A DNA stretch of 64,000 nt from Trichopria drosophilae (Eukaryota; Arthropoda; Insecta; Hymenoptera; Diapriidae), in contig CM059584.1 in the NCBI GenBank assembly GCA_030407085.1, positions 65,298,001 to 65,362,000 on the forward strand, written 5' to 3'. Below the pieces are notes generated by a model, which was not told where the DNA came from, ran no database searches, and was given only the letters and a program-made list of their open reading frames with translations. A program made the position numbers and the translations under genes. Of the stretch, positions 43,691 through 54,449 are shown piece after piece (the stretch's first letter is position 1; every line of letters starts with the position of its first letter).

Positions 43691-44208
43691 TAAGGGGCAC
43701 TGTCATCGGGCGTGATCTTCAATAACTGATCACACTAGGTATTTATAATTTCGTGTTTGAAAAATATTAAAAAACAGTTCCTGAGAATCAAATGCTCCGG
43801 CCCGATTACGATTTCTAAACATTTTTAGTGTGATCCGAGGTGATCATAAATAACTGATCAAGCGATTAATTTATAATTTCATATTTGGAGTAGGTGCAGG
43901 TATTGAAGAAGGTGTTCTCGGTAATATGTGCATCGGACCACTTGTGTTACGGGTTTTTTAGAATTTTAGTGCGACCTGTCGTAATCTTGAATAACTGATC
44001 ACAGTAGAAAAATATATTTTTACATTTGGAAGACATTCAAGAAGGTTTCCCGAGTAATAAGTGCATTGGCCCATTTATATTACTGGTTTTTAAAATTTTT
44101 GGTGTGATCCGGAGTGATCTTGAATAACTGATCACACTAGAAATTTATATTTTCACATTTAAAAGGTATCCGTGAAGGTTTCATATGTAACTTACGCATT
44201 TTAAAAAT
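43691..44208. repeat. Diverged repeat units of about 130 bp flanking the satellite
   Basis: The core TAACTGATCA recurs at 43723, 43851, 43992 and 44125 (spacing 128, 141 and 133), each time after a GTGATC-type or GTAATC-type stretch and before an ATTTATA-like AT stretch and a GAAGGTTTC or GAAGGTGTTC-like stretch. The order (GTGATCCGG, dyad, AATTTATATTTT, GAAGGTTTC, GTAACTT) is the order found around the end/start junction of the 266-bp monomer. I infer an old relative of half a monomer. Copies are too diverged for exact boundaries. Confidence 0.7.
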
Positions 44209-44224
44209 TCGACTATATAGTCGA
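44209..44224. repeat. 16-bp perfect palindrome TCGACTATATAGTCGA
   Basis: Both strands read the same over 16 bases. It lies exactly where the diverged satellite-like units stop, and directly after the stop codon of the small minus-strand frame beside it. It could be the end of an unrecognised insertion, but no partner end was found. Confidence 0.6.
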
Positions 44225-44225
44225 C

Positions 44226-44453
44226 TCAAACTTCAGCGACATTTTGATGATAGAATTCTCTGAAATTCTTTTGTGCTCCATGTATTACAGATATTGGCTG
44301 GATTGTCCCTCCACTTGAGTATGGTTGCATGCTTTGGTTTATTATTGTGCAAATTTCGTCTAGGTGGCACATTTTGGTAGCTTTTGGTTGTTTTGAAAAG
44401 TGATAAGACTTGTCATTTCTGTAAGGGTTAACGGATCGACCGGTACTAGTCAT
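44226..44453 (-). CDS. Unrecognised 75-codon open reading frame
   Basis: Starts with ATG at 44453 and ends with TGA at 44226, reading toward the satellite. The protein is hydrophilic, with no signal peptide or membrane segment, and carries a CHLDE stretch near residue 29. I do not recognise a family. Its codon content is less AT-biased than the surrounding DNA, the only mild sign of coding. It may equally be a chance frame or a scrap of a transposon protein. Confidence 0.2.
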   Translation of the reverse strand: MTSTGRSVNPYRNDKSYHFSKQPKATKMCHLDEICTIINQSMQPYSSGGTIQPISVIHGAQKNFREFYHQNVAEV

Positions 44454-45515
44454 TGTAGTTGGCTTTACAAATGTTTACAGAGATTATTATTACAATTTTT
44501 GTAGAGGCGGGCTGGTGATAACGTAATTGTTACATTGGTATTTTTCGTAGTGAATCGAAGGAGCAGTATAAACATTTTGATTACTTATTTTCGAAATAAA
44601 CGCAATTCGCATATTTATATTTAATAATATAGTGTCATTGTTTTTTGTTTTCACTGTACGCGTGTGTCTATTAGTTTTGTTGTTAGTTGTAACTTGACCT
44701 CGTGCAATTATTTTATTTTGTTAATTGTGAAATGACATACATGTTATTATCAAAGGTATTCCTTATTCGTGCAATTTGAAAAATATAAGAGTTCATATTT
44801 TGAGCATCTTAAAAAAAATATATATATATTTATACATTATATCGTAGTTGTTACCTTGCCGAGAACGGACGTGTTATTATCCGACAATCAGCTTTGCAAT
44901 TAGTTTTGTTGTTTCTTGACAATGAAAATTAAAGTTCAGTGTATTTATAATTTTATTTTATAACTGTGACCACTCTGATCTGGGCAGCAACATTTATTGT
45001 GTGACAATAGAAATTATTTTATCAAAGTATTTATAAGGCGATGCAGTGTGAATAATTGGTATGACGTGCAACTCTGCAATTATTTATCACCGAGTAGTGA
45101 AGGACCATCTTTATTGCTACTGCAGTGTACATTGATTTGGACCAACGCTATAATTTTTGTGCTCATCTCTTCATATAAGTGTATGATTGCCAAGTTTAGC
45201 TGTTATATATTCCAAGAAGTGCTAGATTCGTACTTTGGTTTGAATTATTGTATCATTTAACTTCGAATTACAGATACATTTAAATTCGAAATTAATTAAT
45301 GCTCAGATGCTTGGTATTTCTTTACGTTTCAACTACACGTGTCGCCAATTGTTTACATACGATATAGAAGAACATTTAAACTTCTCCTATCATCTAACTT
45401 ATGCCGAATAAATAAGCACGAATTAATTTTTTTACGCACATATACTCTTACTTCTAATCAATTGATGCTTTTCCAGAGGATCACAACAAGCGCTCTTTAA
45501 TATTGTTCAAGACTG
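44454..45515. other. AT-rich stretch without a recognisable gene
   Basis: Contains runs of A, a short TATATATATA tract near 44,820 and several weak frames that start without ATG. The open stretch at 44,997-45,260 (+) is hydrophobic in part but has no ATG at its start and no family features. No promoter, RNA gene or repeat that I can support. Confidence 0.5.
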
Positions 45516-45608
45516 TTTTTTTTTTTTACAATTCTTTATTTATTCAAATCACATTTCTGTTTATTTTGACATCTCGTATTTTCGGACACCATAATGGACA
45601 TATGCTAG
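45516..45608 (-). other. Poly(A) tail and short 3' end of the retrotransposon (minus strand)
   Basis: Read on the minus strand this is a short non-coding stretch with AATAAA (complement of 45,535-45,540), then about 10 bases later a 12-base A run. The spacing is that of a polyadenylated RNA end that was copied into DNA. It faces away from the ORF1 fragment that begins at 45,609. Confidence 0.55.
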
Positions 45609-45614
45609 ACATGT

Positions 45615-46223
45615 TTGAAACTTGTTGAAGATAGTGCAGAAATTGGGAATAAATGTGTTGTTTGCTTAGCCGTGTACCATAATGATTGCATTCCAACTTC
45701 ATGCAACTTCACAGCTGAGAATAAACTCATATGCTGCTTGACGCTCAAGAGAGGTCAAAAACGGGGTGGTGTTCCATTGTTCCAGTCAAAGAGATTCATG
45801 CGTTCTAAAAGTGCATCCTCGAAGGAATCCTCAGATGCGGAGAACATGGAGACTGCTAGTGCAATGGAAATAATTGATGCACCTGCATCTAATTTTTCCG
45901 AATTTTTACAGAAGCACGAGAAATTTTGCATGATGCAGGAGGCTCAGTTTGCTGCGCTACATAAGAAAATGGACAAAGTACTGGAACTTGATGCGACTGT
46001 CAAGGAATTAAAGACCTCGCTAAATGTGATGCAGAATCAAATAAAAAAAGCTACAACTGACAGAGCTGTATTACATAATGAAATACGTAACTGCGATCTA
46101 CTCGTTATGGGAATGCCCGAACAGGAAGGCGAAAATCTGCGAGATATAATTAGTAAAATTAGTCATCTAATTGGTGTGGCAATGGATGATAGAGATCTTT
46201 TAGCTGCTTTTCGCGTAAACTAA
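45615..46223 (+). pseudogene. Non-LTR retrotransposon ORF1, N-terminal part (PHD remnant and coiled coil)
   Basis: ORF1 proteins bind the element's RNA. The frame is open from 45,609 and begins at a non-ATG codon, so the 5' part is missing. Residues 14-41 hold C-x2-C-x4-H-x2-C and a final CC pair, the C-terminal half of a PHD (C4HC3) zinc finger. A basic, serine-rich linker follows; residues 95-165 are heptad-like with many K, E and L, fitting a coiled coil; then a stretch with LVMGMPE starts the RNA-binding region typical of these ORF1 proteins. A TAA at 46,221-46,223, next to an A11 run, ends the frame; the same protein continues in another frame after the run, so this is a frameshift break rather than the natural end. 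Confidence 0.75.
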
Positions 46224-46229
46224 AAAAAA

Positions 46230-47936
46230 AAATCAAGCGGGGTTGAGCAATTAGCTTCCACGTCATTGGCAAGTTCAAGTCGCCCTCGTATTATAGTCGC
46301 GAAATTTTCAAATTTCCAACTGCGTAATGAAATATTGCGCGCAATACGTAAAAGAAAATCTCTGACGGCCAAGGAAATAAATGTAGATTTTCCAAATACA
46401 TCCATTTACTTGAATGAGTCATTCACACCTGATCTTTTAAGCCTTAAGAATCAGGCTCGAGAATTAATCAAGGATAATAAAGAGAAATCAGTATACATCT
46501 ACAGAGGAATTCTATGGTACAAAGCTCAAAAAGACTCCAACCCAGTGGAGATAACGTCCGATGAAGATCTTGCAATAATTACAGCATTACGTTATGCGTC
46601 CAGTACCTCTACCGTCGCTGTCAATAATGAGCCTGAACAGCCTGAACCCATGCAGGATGCCATTACTAGTGCTGCGATTTCTCCAATATCGTCTTCATCT
46701 GCAAAAGTGCCTTCGTCTCATCGATCTTCCCTGGACCCGTCTGTTAGTAATAAGTTAAAAATTGTTCATGTCAATGTGCGTTCACTTACGTCTCACTTAC
46801 CTATTATTAAAGATTTATTATTAACCTATGAATATGATTTTATTTGTATTTCTGAAACTTGGTTAAGTGACCGTATTTTGGACTCTGATATTGCTATAGA
46901 GAACTATGCGCTTTTAAGATCAGATAGGGCTAGGAGGCGTGGAGGAGGAGTAGCCATATATTACAAATCTTATTTCACTTGCATTAAGGTCGATAATTTT
47001 AATGATGAGTATGGTTTAGAGCATTTATTTTGCTCGTTTAACTACCACAATAACAAATTCTTAGTTGGGGTTTTTTATCGTCCATCTTATATACCTTTAG
47101 TCTGTCTGGATAATTTACAATTATTTGTGAGCTCTTTGTATTCCATTTATAACCAAATGATAATACTTGGTGACTTTAATGTTAACTTACTCCATTGCGA
47201 CAATCCGGATACCTTAAAAATATCGAGTTTCATGAGCCAGTGCAATCTTAGACAGCTGATAAAAGATGCAACTAGAATTACACCTTACTCATCATCATTA
47301 ATCGACATCATAATGGTTTCGGCTGATGTGAAAGTACTCCAGTCTTTTTCTAACAGTCATTTTAAAATTGCTGATCATAATATTGTAGGATGTACTATTG
47401 ACTGCCCTAGGCCTCCTCATAACTTGCGAAACTTTAAGAATTTTGACTCTGATCAATTTAGGATAGCTGCGATGAGTGTTCCATGGTCCCTTGTTAATGA
47501 TCTTGATGATGTAAATGCTAAACTTCGTTTTATTAACAATTCTATTATCGAACTTTTTGATGCGTTTGCGCCAGCAAATACTATTCGAGTGACTAAACCT
47601 AAGGCACCATGGATAACTGATACGATTAAAGTGCTTATCAAGAAAAGGAATATCGCTCAAACAAAAAAGATTAAAACTAAGCGACAAAGTGATATCAGTT
47701 ACTATAAGAGTCTGCGCAACTACACGACTTTGGCAATTAAGAGGGAAAGAGCGGCTTACCTAAAATATTTAAACAGGATGCCACAGAAGAAATTGTGGAA
47801 AACGGTAAATTTCCTTGGACTTTCGAAACCTAACAATCCTGAACTACCACCCATTTTCAACGATCCAGATGCTATCAATAATTTTTTTATTAACTGCCCC
47901 CAAATAACTCCAAATTTACAAGTACTTAATTTTTAA
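46230..47936 (+). pseudogene. ORF1 C-terminal RNA-binding region in one frame with APE endonuclease; reverse transcriptase missing
   Basis: Open from just after the A-run; the first non-ATG start-like codon is at 46,266 and residues below count from it. Residues 1-105 are the ORF1 RNA-binding region (IVAKF, then the basic NEILRAIRKRK). A serine- and proline-rich linker leads without a stop into an endonuclease/exonuclease/phosphatase domain at about 165-380 that would nick target DNA. All expected catalytic motifs are present: HVNVRSL (N170), ISETWL (E197), GVFYRP (268-273), GDFN (302-305), SLIDIIM (D347), and ADH (369-371) where SDH is usual. A basic linker follows and the frame ends with the reverse transcriptase absent. 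Normally ORF1 and ORF2 are separate; here both lie in one open frame. Confidence 0.85.
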
Positions 47937-48266
47937 GAGAAGGACGCTTGATCTCTCCCGTCGATCGCCGGTTTGTTGTGTCGGCGACGGCGTCTCCCAC
48001 CGTGCGACGGAGAGGCGACCACGCGTGTGTGTATGTATACAGGCGCTACACACACTAGCGCGTTATATTACGCACCCATTTAATATTCAAAATTTAAAGG
48101 AAAGTAGCGAGAGAGGTGGAAAATCGTCATCGGTCAGTACCGATTGCGATTTTCAAAATTTAGTACGTTCGTGACCGCAACATAGTTGGCGAGGAATAGG
48201 GAGAAGTACAGTTTTTGTGTGGTGTAGGGAGACAAGGGAGACAAGTGAGGAAGTGTACAAGGCGAC

Positions 48267-48270
<4 letters not shown>
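47937..48270. other. Non-coding stretch between retrotransposon and microsatellite
   Basis: Begins with GC-rich sequence containing CGGCGACGG and CGACGGAGAGGCGAC, then becomes AT-rich and purine-rich. No open frame of note and no similarity to the neighbouring elements was seen. Confidence 0.5.

Positions 48271-48358
<88 letters not shown>
48271..48358. repeat. (AG)44 microsatellite
   Basis: An uninterrupted run of 44 AG dinucleotides. The purity suggests it is young or still changing length. The serine/leucine frame read on its minus strand is an artefact of the repeat. Confidence 0.99.
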
Positions 48359-48361
<3 letters not shown>

Positions 48362-49314
48362 TGGGAACTGAGGTAAGTCGGCATAGCGGCCGATAAGTAT
48401 AGTGATTTCGGTAATTAAATCTTCGAATAATATGATCGGATCGGAAGTGGCGTAAATTAAGGAAAAATCAAATTAAAAACATTTTTTTTAATTAATGAGT
48501 AGACGGAAAGTGGGGAGAGAGACACGGGAGACATTTTTTGGGTTTGTCTGTGAAATAATTGAAATAACTAATTTATTAGACTACTTATTACAACAGAAGT
48601 AGCGAGCGACTAAATTAGAGTCGAAAGATCGTTTTTTTAATTAATTAGTAGACCGGATGAGGCGGGTTGACGTGGGTTGCGAGCAAAATAGCGGGGATGA
48701 GGGAGAGGTGACAAGGAAGGGAAGAACGGGAATTTCCACTTCCGGCAACGTGGGCCGAGGAAGAGAATAATCATAACAGTCCAGCGGAACCGCATTTTCG
48801 GGTCGCGTCCAAAGATTGAAAATTGTGTGCAATTTCAATAATTATGTATATGTAATTTTTTAAGAAATAAAGAAAAATTCAACGTTACAACTATTACATA
48901 AACCGTCTTCAATTACATTTCAAAATATCTATTACCATAGGCGAATATTAATATTAAATAACATTTAAGTTTGTTTAGTTATAATTGACGTATTGAATCG
49001 CACTTATAAATGCCTGTTTCAAATTAGGTAACACTTATTAATATTAATGATCCACTTGGAAATAATGTTGACAACCACTTTAAAATTAATGTTCGTAAAT
49101 AATATTATTTCATTATACTCTTTTTGTTTAAATCCAATGTTCATTAATATCAATAACTGATTTAGAAACAAGGCTTTAACTATTTGTGCATATGATATTA
49201 ATATTGTTAATAATATAAATTTGTATTTGTCTTGCCTCGGCGACAGTTCGCTCGTATCGCCCCTCCCCTCGCCGTTTTTTCGAAGATCTTTGCACCCTTC
49301 CACCTCAAGAAAGC
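48359..49314. other. AT-rich intergenic stretch with one short duplication
   Basis: A T-run followed by TTAATTAATNAGTAGAC occurs near 48,483 and again near 48,631, about 150 bp apart, with purine-rich sequence after each. The rest (48,840-49,215) is strongly AT-rich with TTAATATTAAT-like strings. No gene, RNA or mobile element could be supported. Confidence 0.45.
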
Positions 49315-49317
49315 TCC

Positions 49318-49410
49318 CTATTGGCCCTTACACATGGGTCCAAGTTCCGCCCCAGACACTACTCGTGTCTGTATAAAAAGAGGCCCCCTCGCCCTGCTCA
49401 GCAGTCAGTC
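49318..49410 (+). promoter_or_regulatory. Candidate RNA polymerase II core promoter (CCAAT, TATA, initiator)
   Basis: An inverted CCAAT box (CTATTGGC, about 49,317-49,324) is followed about 50 bp later by TATAAAAAG (49,372-49,380) and then by the arthropod initiator TCAGTC (49,405-49,410); an alternative CTCAGC lies 7 bases earlier. TATA-to-initiator spacing is about 35 bp, or 28 bp with the earlier site. Order and spacing fit a strong insect promoter. It could belong to a retroelement LTR whose ends I could not define, or to a host gene whose coding part is out of reach. Confidence 0.5.
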
Positions 49411-49488
49411 AACTGTAGAGTTAATTAATAGTAGTGTTATTAGTTTGCCAACCCGTCGCAACCAGTAACGAGCCACCACCCGCTAGCT

Positions 49489-49536
49489 GCGAACCAACGA
49501 GTTGCCAGCCACGAGTTGCGAACCAACGAGTTGCCA
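49489..49536 (+). repeat. Two-copy 29-bp tandem repeat in the presumed 5' leader
   Basis: GCGAACCAACGAGTTGCCA occurs at 49,489-49,507 and again at 49,518-49,536. Related GAGTTGC and ACGAG pieces lie between and around them. The pair lies about 80-130 bases downstream of the presumed start site. Confidence 0.85.
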
Positions 49537-49559
49537 CCCGCCAACAAATCCAACCCGAC

Positions 49560-49565
49560 GTAAGT
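49560..49565 (+). promoter_or_regulatory. Possible 5' splice site GTAAGT
   Basis: GTAAGT follows CCCGAC about 153 bases after the presumed initiator, giving a non-coding first exon of plausible size. No matching coding exon was recognised downstream, so this is a candidate only. Confidence 0.3.
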
Positions 49566-51465
49566 AACAGTGTACTTTTCGCCCCACAAAATCACCCCAT
49601 GGCCAGCTGGTTGCCCCCTTTTTCCCTAGCCCGACAAATATATGACAACGTTACAGTACTGTAATGTTGTCCCCACAACGGTCCCAAGTCCCGAAATGTC
49701 TAGGTTGCTCATGCTTCCTAACCCCAAATATTTCCCTTTATTGTCAAAGAACCCCTATTTTTCAAATGTCCCTTTTTGCCCTCCAGTTTTTACATTACAA
49801 CCCCGAATCAGAAGACCCAAATTTAAACTCACAATTGACTGTCCCGAGGCAAGTAGTTAGCCTCGTTAAATTAATTGAATTACGATTATCATTATTTTTA
49901 TTATTGTCTCCTTTCCATCTCTTGAGCATCCTGATACTTAGGATGATTAAGAAGAACATCCCTTTCCCTGTGTTACGTCAAATCCCGGACATGACACTGG
50001 TAAGCCTTAAGGAAACCATACAAAGTTTATTTACTCTACGAAAGTTAAAAATGGTTTTGAATTTTTACGTACGTAGTGTAAGAAAAGAATATGTGTACAT
50101 ATATATAAAGACTAACTTAGTTTAATACGTTATTTTTCTCGCACTCCACTTAAAATGTGGCAAGCCTAACTTGACGTCGAGTTTCTTATCGTTTCTCTGT
50201 GATGTGAGGTTTGAATCCTCTCAAAAAAATGATTAGAAATTAATTAAATTGTTTTGATACTAAACATTTGTTGTGTCCTTTATACGTTACATATATATAC
50301 TTTTTGTTCATTTCATCAAATTCAATGTTATGCAGCACAATTGCAGAATATTATTATATACTTTTCTTTTTTGATTATGATTTAAAGAGGAGAAAAAAAA
50401 GGGATAAAGATTCTATAAAAAAAAATTGTGTATTTATGAAAATTTGTAAGGATGCAAATTGAAATCTATGATGCTTGTTTTGTATTGTTTATTTTATCTG
50501 CCGTGTGAAGATAGTGTTCCTGAAACAGAGTTTTCATATACACATATGCTGTTTTGCATTTGTGTATATGTAGTCAGTTATTATTAATATTATTCAAATG
50601 ATAAGTACATATACTTGAATGTGCCAATATATATAGATTTATCTTCACTTCTTTTCCCTACAGATGAGAATTATGCTATCCCTTGTATGCTTTCTATTGT
50701 TTTTTTTTATAAAGGAAGAGAAAAGAAAAAAAAGAAATTGTTGCGGAGTTTTCAGTTTTCTTCATTGTTATGTAGAAAGATGTTATTTCGGTTATACCAA
50801 TGAGAACTTGCGCACTACCTTCTCCTAAAAAGAAAAATATGTATTTCTCTTTTGGTGAGGTAATTTTTACCTGCCTTTCGGCTTGGCTCCATCTTGCAAC
50901 GCTTATAACTAGAGGATATGATATGAGAAAAATAACACTAATGAAGCTAGAGAATTAAAATAAAAGGAGATGTTGCCGTATACGCGACAACGACACGTAG
51001 AAAATTGGTTGCAGGATCTTGGAGACCGGGAATTCGGAACCGTGCGAATTAAGAAAATCAATTATAGTTGTATAATTGTCTGTATATTAAGTCAGAACCA
51101 AACTATACATAATACAGTACACCTTTTGAATAAGTACGCGTGCCGCGCCGTACACGAATTGTATTTTCGAGTGAAATAATTACACGTAATCGGAGTTCGA
51201 AACGTTCTCGATCGTAGCTAGCGTAGAACAGGACGCCAAGAAGGCGGAAACGAAGCGAAACGCTCTAAACAAAAATAGATGGCGCTTCAACGACGCGGAA
51301 ATACGTGGCCACGAACAACAAATTAACAATTTCGTATAATTGTTTCCCGGGCGAAAATTACCTCGAATTCGAATTGCCCTAAGTTTGATTTATATAATTA
51401 AACAGAAGAAGAAAGAAAAACAAAAACATTAAAGGAGAAATGTAAGGTGAGAATAAGGTAGACTT
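49566..51465. other. Non-coding stretch up to the LTR element
   Basis: AT-rich with several long chance frames. The longest (49,664-50,125, +, ATG start) is hydrophobic in the middle but shows no family features and overlaps an equally good frame. A T-arm-like GAGGTTTGAATCCTC near 50,206 is not part of a complete tRNA. Sequence near 51,180-51,310 is less AT-rich but unrecognised. Confidence 0.4.
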
Positions 51466-51469
51466 CTTT

Positions 51470-53352
51470 TGTAACCCTTTTCCGGATTGGAAAAGGGCTG
51501 AACAACAATTTATTACCATATACGCAACTCTAAATATGGTTCCCACGAGGGATGCCAATTGTAACCCGAATTTTCGGATGGGAAAAAGGGGTTGTATAAG
51601 AATTCAAACTCCAAAATTTACGAAATCAAAATATCAATATATTTCTCAAAATAGAGGGACTGTACATGAATCTTGGGGCGCGACAAGAAAACGGACGGCG
51701 GAAAATATGTAAAGGGCGACAAGTTCGGAAATCACGCAAAGGGAAAATTGCTTGTGAAATGACCGGAAATCGCGGAGGGGTACAAAAAGGATCGGGGCTG
51801 CGGTACTTACGGGAGATGAATTGTCCAAATCTGTATGGTCCACAGGGCTTCACCACCTGGAACACTCACACACACTATTTAGGGGCTGCACGCAAACAAA
51901 TGGGGATTCGCAACAATTTTCGCGAACAATTTTTGGGGGACCGCACTTTGGAAATCGCTTTGCTTTGGAGATCGGAAACGCTCTTATAATAATACCGCAC
52001 GCTTGTAGATCGCCGGACGGACTGTGTCGATGTTCTCCACGAAATCCTCGAGGTTCTTGCCCACGGGCACGGTGTTGCCAATTTTCCATCGGCGTAGAGC
52101 ATCATGGGTAAGGAGGACAAGGAAGACAATACCAGACGGGCATGCTGCCGGAAAAGGACAGCGATACCGGACGAAAGTAGGAAAGGTGTGGCGGCTGTAT
52201 AAAGAAGGGGGGGGGGGGTGATGTGACGTAACAAGACTTGTCGTCATAAGGAGATAAGGAGAGGGTAATTACATTTCCTAATAACTAAGAAAGAGAGAGA
52301 GCATATGGAAACGTCTCAAAGCGACGAAGCGGGACGGCGGAGATTTCCGTGTCCTGGAGAGAGACGGACGGGATATCGTCTCTTATTGTAAAAACTCCTG
52401 GTGTAGCCAGCGAAGAATGCGGCATAAGGTCTGCCGCTGAGTTTTGCCGAGGGACGACTGTCAACTCGGGCACGAAATGGTGGCGGCAACCAAAGTCGCC
52501 GAACATGCATGGATGCATGTAAGAAAAGAGGGGTAGGGAGTGAGGCGGACGCAGCGAAGGCTGCATGAGTCCGACGAAGAAAGACGAGTGTTGGTGGGGG
52601 CTGCGCAACACAGGCGAGCCAAGGGGAGGGAATCGGCGCGCGGGCGCGCGGCACGTAACGTCCATTTGACGTTCGAAGTCTTTGGACGGCTGACGGATGC
52701 GTAGCCGTGGTGGGGAGAGGAAACGAAAATCGGAACCGGACTCTCGCGTGTCGCGGCTGCGACGAAGTCGTGGTGAGGCCGTTGCATGGAAAGATCCAGC
52801 GGGGAAAGGGGGGAGAGTTCGTAACGAACGAAGCGAACGGCTGTCGGGTGCGTAGCCGCCGAGGGGGGGGGGGATGAAACGGGCACGCGTCGTTAAAACG
52901 ACGAACTATGGAGCGCCGAAGGGGCGACAGAGGGGGAAGGGGACTCGTACATCGAGTGTGTGACGAAAATATTCGTGCACAACAGATGCTTTTACGAGCA
53001 ATCGGTGATTCCGTGCAATTGCTCGGATTGCAATTGACGGACAGCTAATGGGAGGTGGGAGGAAATAACGCAGGTAATATGTAAAGGAAAGCATAGGAAT
53101 TGGGATGGCAAAATCGAAGATGATGCCCTAGCCTCAGGGTTTTTATCCGCGTGACCTTGAATTGACAAGAGGTCACCGATTTTGCCACTGCGCGGCTTTA
53201 TTGGGATTTTCCCGTTGTCCGTGTATTGGTAAAGCAGGTATCTTCTTGACCTCTTGCCTGGTCACACTGAATCACCAACTCGGAAGTTTTTTATGGCGGA
53301 AACTTATAATTTAAATAGGGTGGGGGTAAGATCTGTAACGTATTTCGTTACA
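51470..53352 (-). repeat. 3' LTR of the LTR element (1,883 bp)
   Basis: Starts TGTAACCC and ends in a small inverted repeat (TGTAACG, 5 bases, CGTTACA). Compared with the other LTR it has a 50-bp block at 52,845-52,894 where the other has 9 unrelated bases, and a few single-base differences (for example near 51,507, 52,022, 52,670 and 52,948-52,963). The block resembles the LTR's own sequence around 52,687-52,735. The many long frames on both strands inside the GC-rich part are chance frames present in both LTR copies. Confidence 0.95.
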
Positions 53353-54449
53353 AACCCCCGGGCCTGACTCGAGTACCTCTGTGTACGACGAGTCATACTT
53401 TGGGGCCACTATGTTTCAAATGTTTTTAAGCACTGCACAAAAAAAAAATCACTTTCACAACGCAACGTAAAAAAAAGTCTTTGATAATGCTAAGGTCGGA
53501 AAACAATACAAAATGTCGCAAAGCAAATCACACTATAATTTTCGCTATGGGGGGATAAATTATCGCAATGGGACCGCTACCCAATGTTAAGTTGTGACAT
53601 ACTCGCAAAATTATAACAAAAACAAGGCTTAAAACTAATCGCAAAATTATGCATCTCAAGATGTCGCAAAGGAAATCGCAAAAAGTTGTGGCGAAACGAG
53701 TCACACGACTCTCGCAGCACAGTTGCAAACTTACAAACCAAATCATATTTTCCGCAAACGCAACAATAGGATCCGATGTTTCCAAATCCAGACGTATCCC
53801 GCTCCAATTTTCACAAACTTAGAAAAAGGAAGAGGGGAAATGGATTTTGGGAATTCGGAATCCTCTCAAAATAAAAGGTAGAAATTATGGGACTGGATTT
53901 AGGATCGATGGGGGAGGGCTTGGAGGGAAGGGATGTTCGGGCCAGCATATCAGGCCGGCGGGGTGAAAAAGATAGACGGAAATGGCAAAAGTTACCATCT
54001 CAGTCCGTACTTAGCCAGAGGTGTCAGTGGTTATTCGAGCGCGAACGCGATTCGAAATAACTTATGTTCAATAAGAAAGTAACACTGACCCTAATTAACC
54101 TAATCTAAACCTAAAACGCAAGAAGGGGCTAAAAAAACGCAAAATATCTCAAAGGATGTACAAGGGGTCCGCAAAACTCAAAAGATACTCGGGGAATGCG
54201 TGCCAATTTATAACCAACCTCAACGGTTTGGCGAATATAAATAAATGTAGCATATCCAAAAATCTAAAAGGGAGCAAAACGCAAAGGGAGTTACTATACT
54301 CGGCGGGAGTATCTAACCTAAAGCATCAGTATTTCTTGATATAACCGATATACTAACGCAAAAACAATGGGCTGCTTAAAAATAAACAATTATCGTACTA
54401 AACCTAAATACGAAATCGTTCTCGCAGTCTGGCTCTACTAGACCGGAGA
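53353..54449 (-). other. Non-coding interior of the LTR element, 3' part
   Basis: No convincing frame. TCGCAA or CGCAAA recurs about a dozen times between 53,515 and 54,370, more than expected. The minus-strand end next to the LTR reads GGCCCGGGGGTT, a weak polypurine tract. Where pol should be, nothing is left. Confidence 0.5.

Larger units (their letters stand above)
45516..47936. mobile_element. Broken non-LTR retrotransposon, probably an inverted (twin-primed) minus-strand insertion
   Basis: On the + strand the segment from 45,609 encodes the end of a PHD-type zinc finger, a coiled coil, an RNA-binding domain and a complete APE-type endonuclease, then stops just before the reverse transcriptase should begin. 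At the left end a T12 run (45,516-45,527) followed by TTTATT reads, on the minus strand, as AATAAA plus a poly(A) tail. A poly(A) tail pointing one way and coding sequence pointing the other, with the middle of the element missing, is the expected product of twin priming. Target duplications were not found, so the outer ends are approximate. The ORF1 type (PHD plus FP25K-like region) and APE endonuclease place it in the CR1/Jockey/L2-like part of the non-LTR elements. Confidence 0.75.

Noticed and set aside
44997..45260. 87-codon frame, partly hydrophobic
   Set aside because: Begins without ATG, lies in AT-rich DNA, and no family feature is visible.
48160..48384. Serine/leucine repeat protein on the minus strand
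   Set aside because: It is the translation of the (AG)n microsatellite.
49664..50125. 153-codon frame with ATG
   Set aside because: Overlaps a comparable frame, has no recognisable domain, and its end is AT-rich repeat-like sequence.
50200..50225. tRNA T-arm-like sequence GAGGTTTGAATCCTC
   Set aside because: No acceptor, D-arm or anticodon arm can be folded around it.
51646..52247. Several overlapping frames in the left LTR (both strands)
   Set aside because: Duplicated exactly in the other LTR, overlapping in several phases, and without start context or family features.
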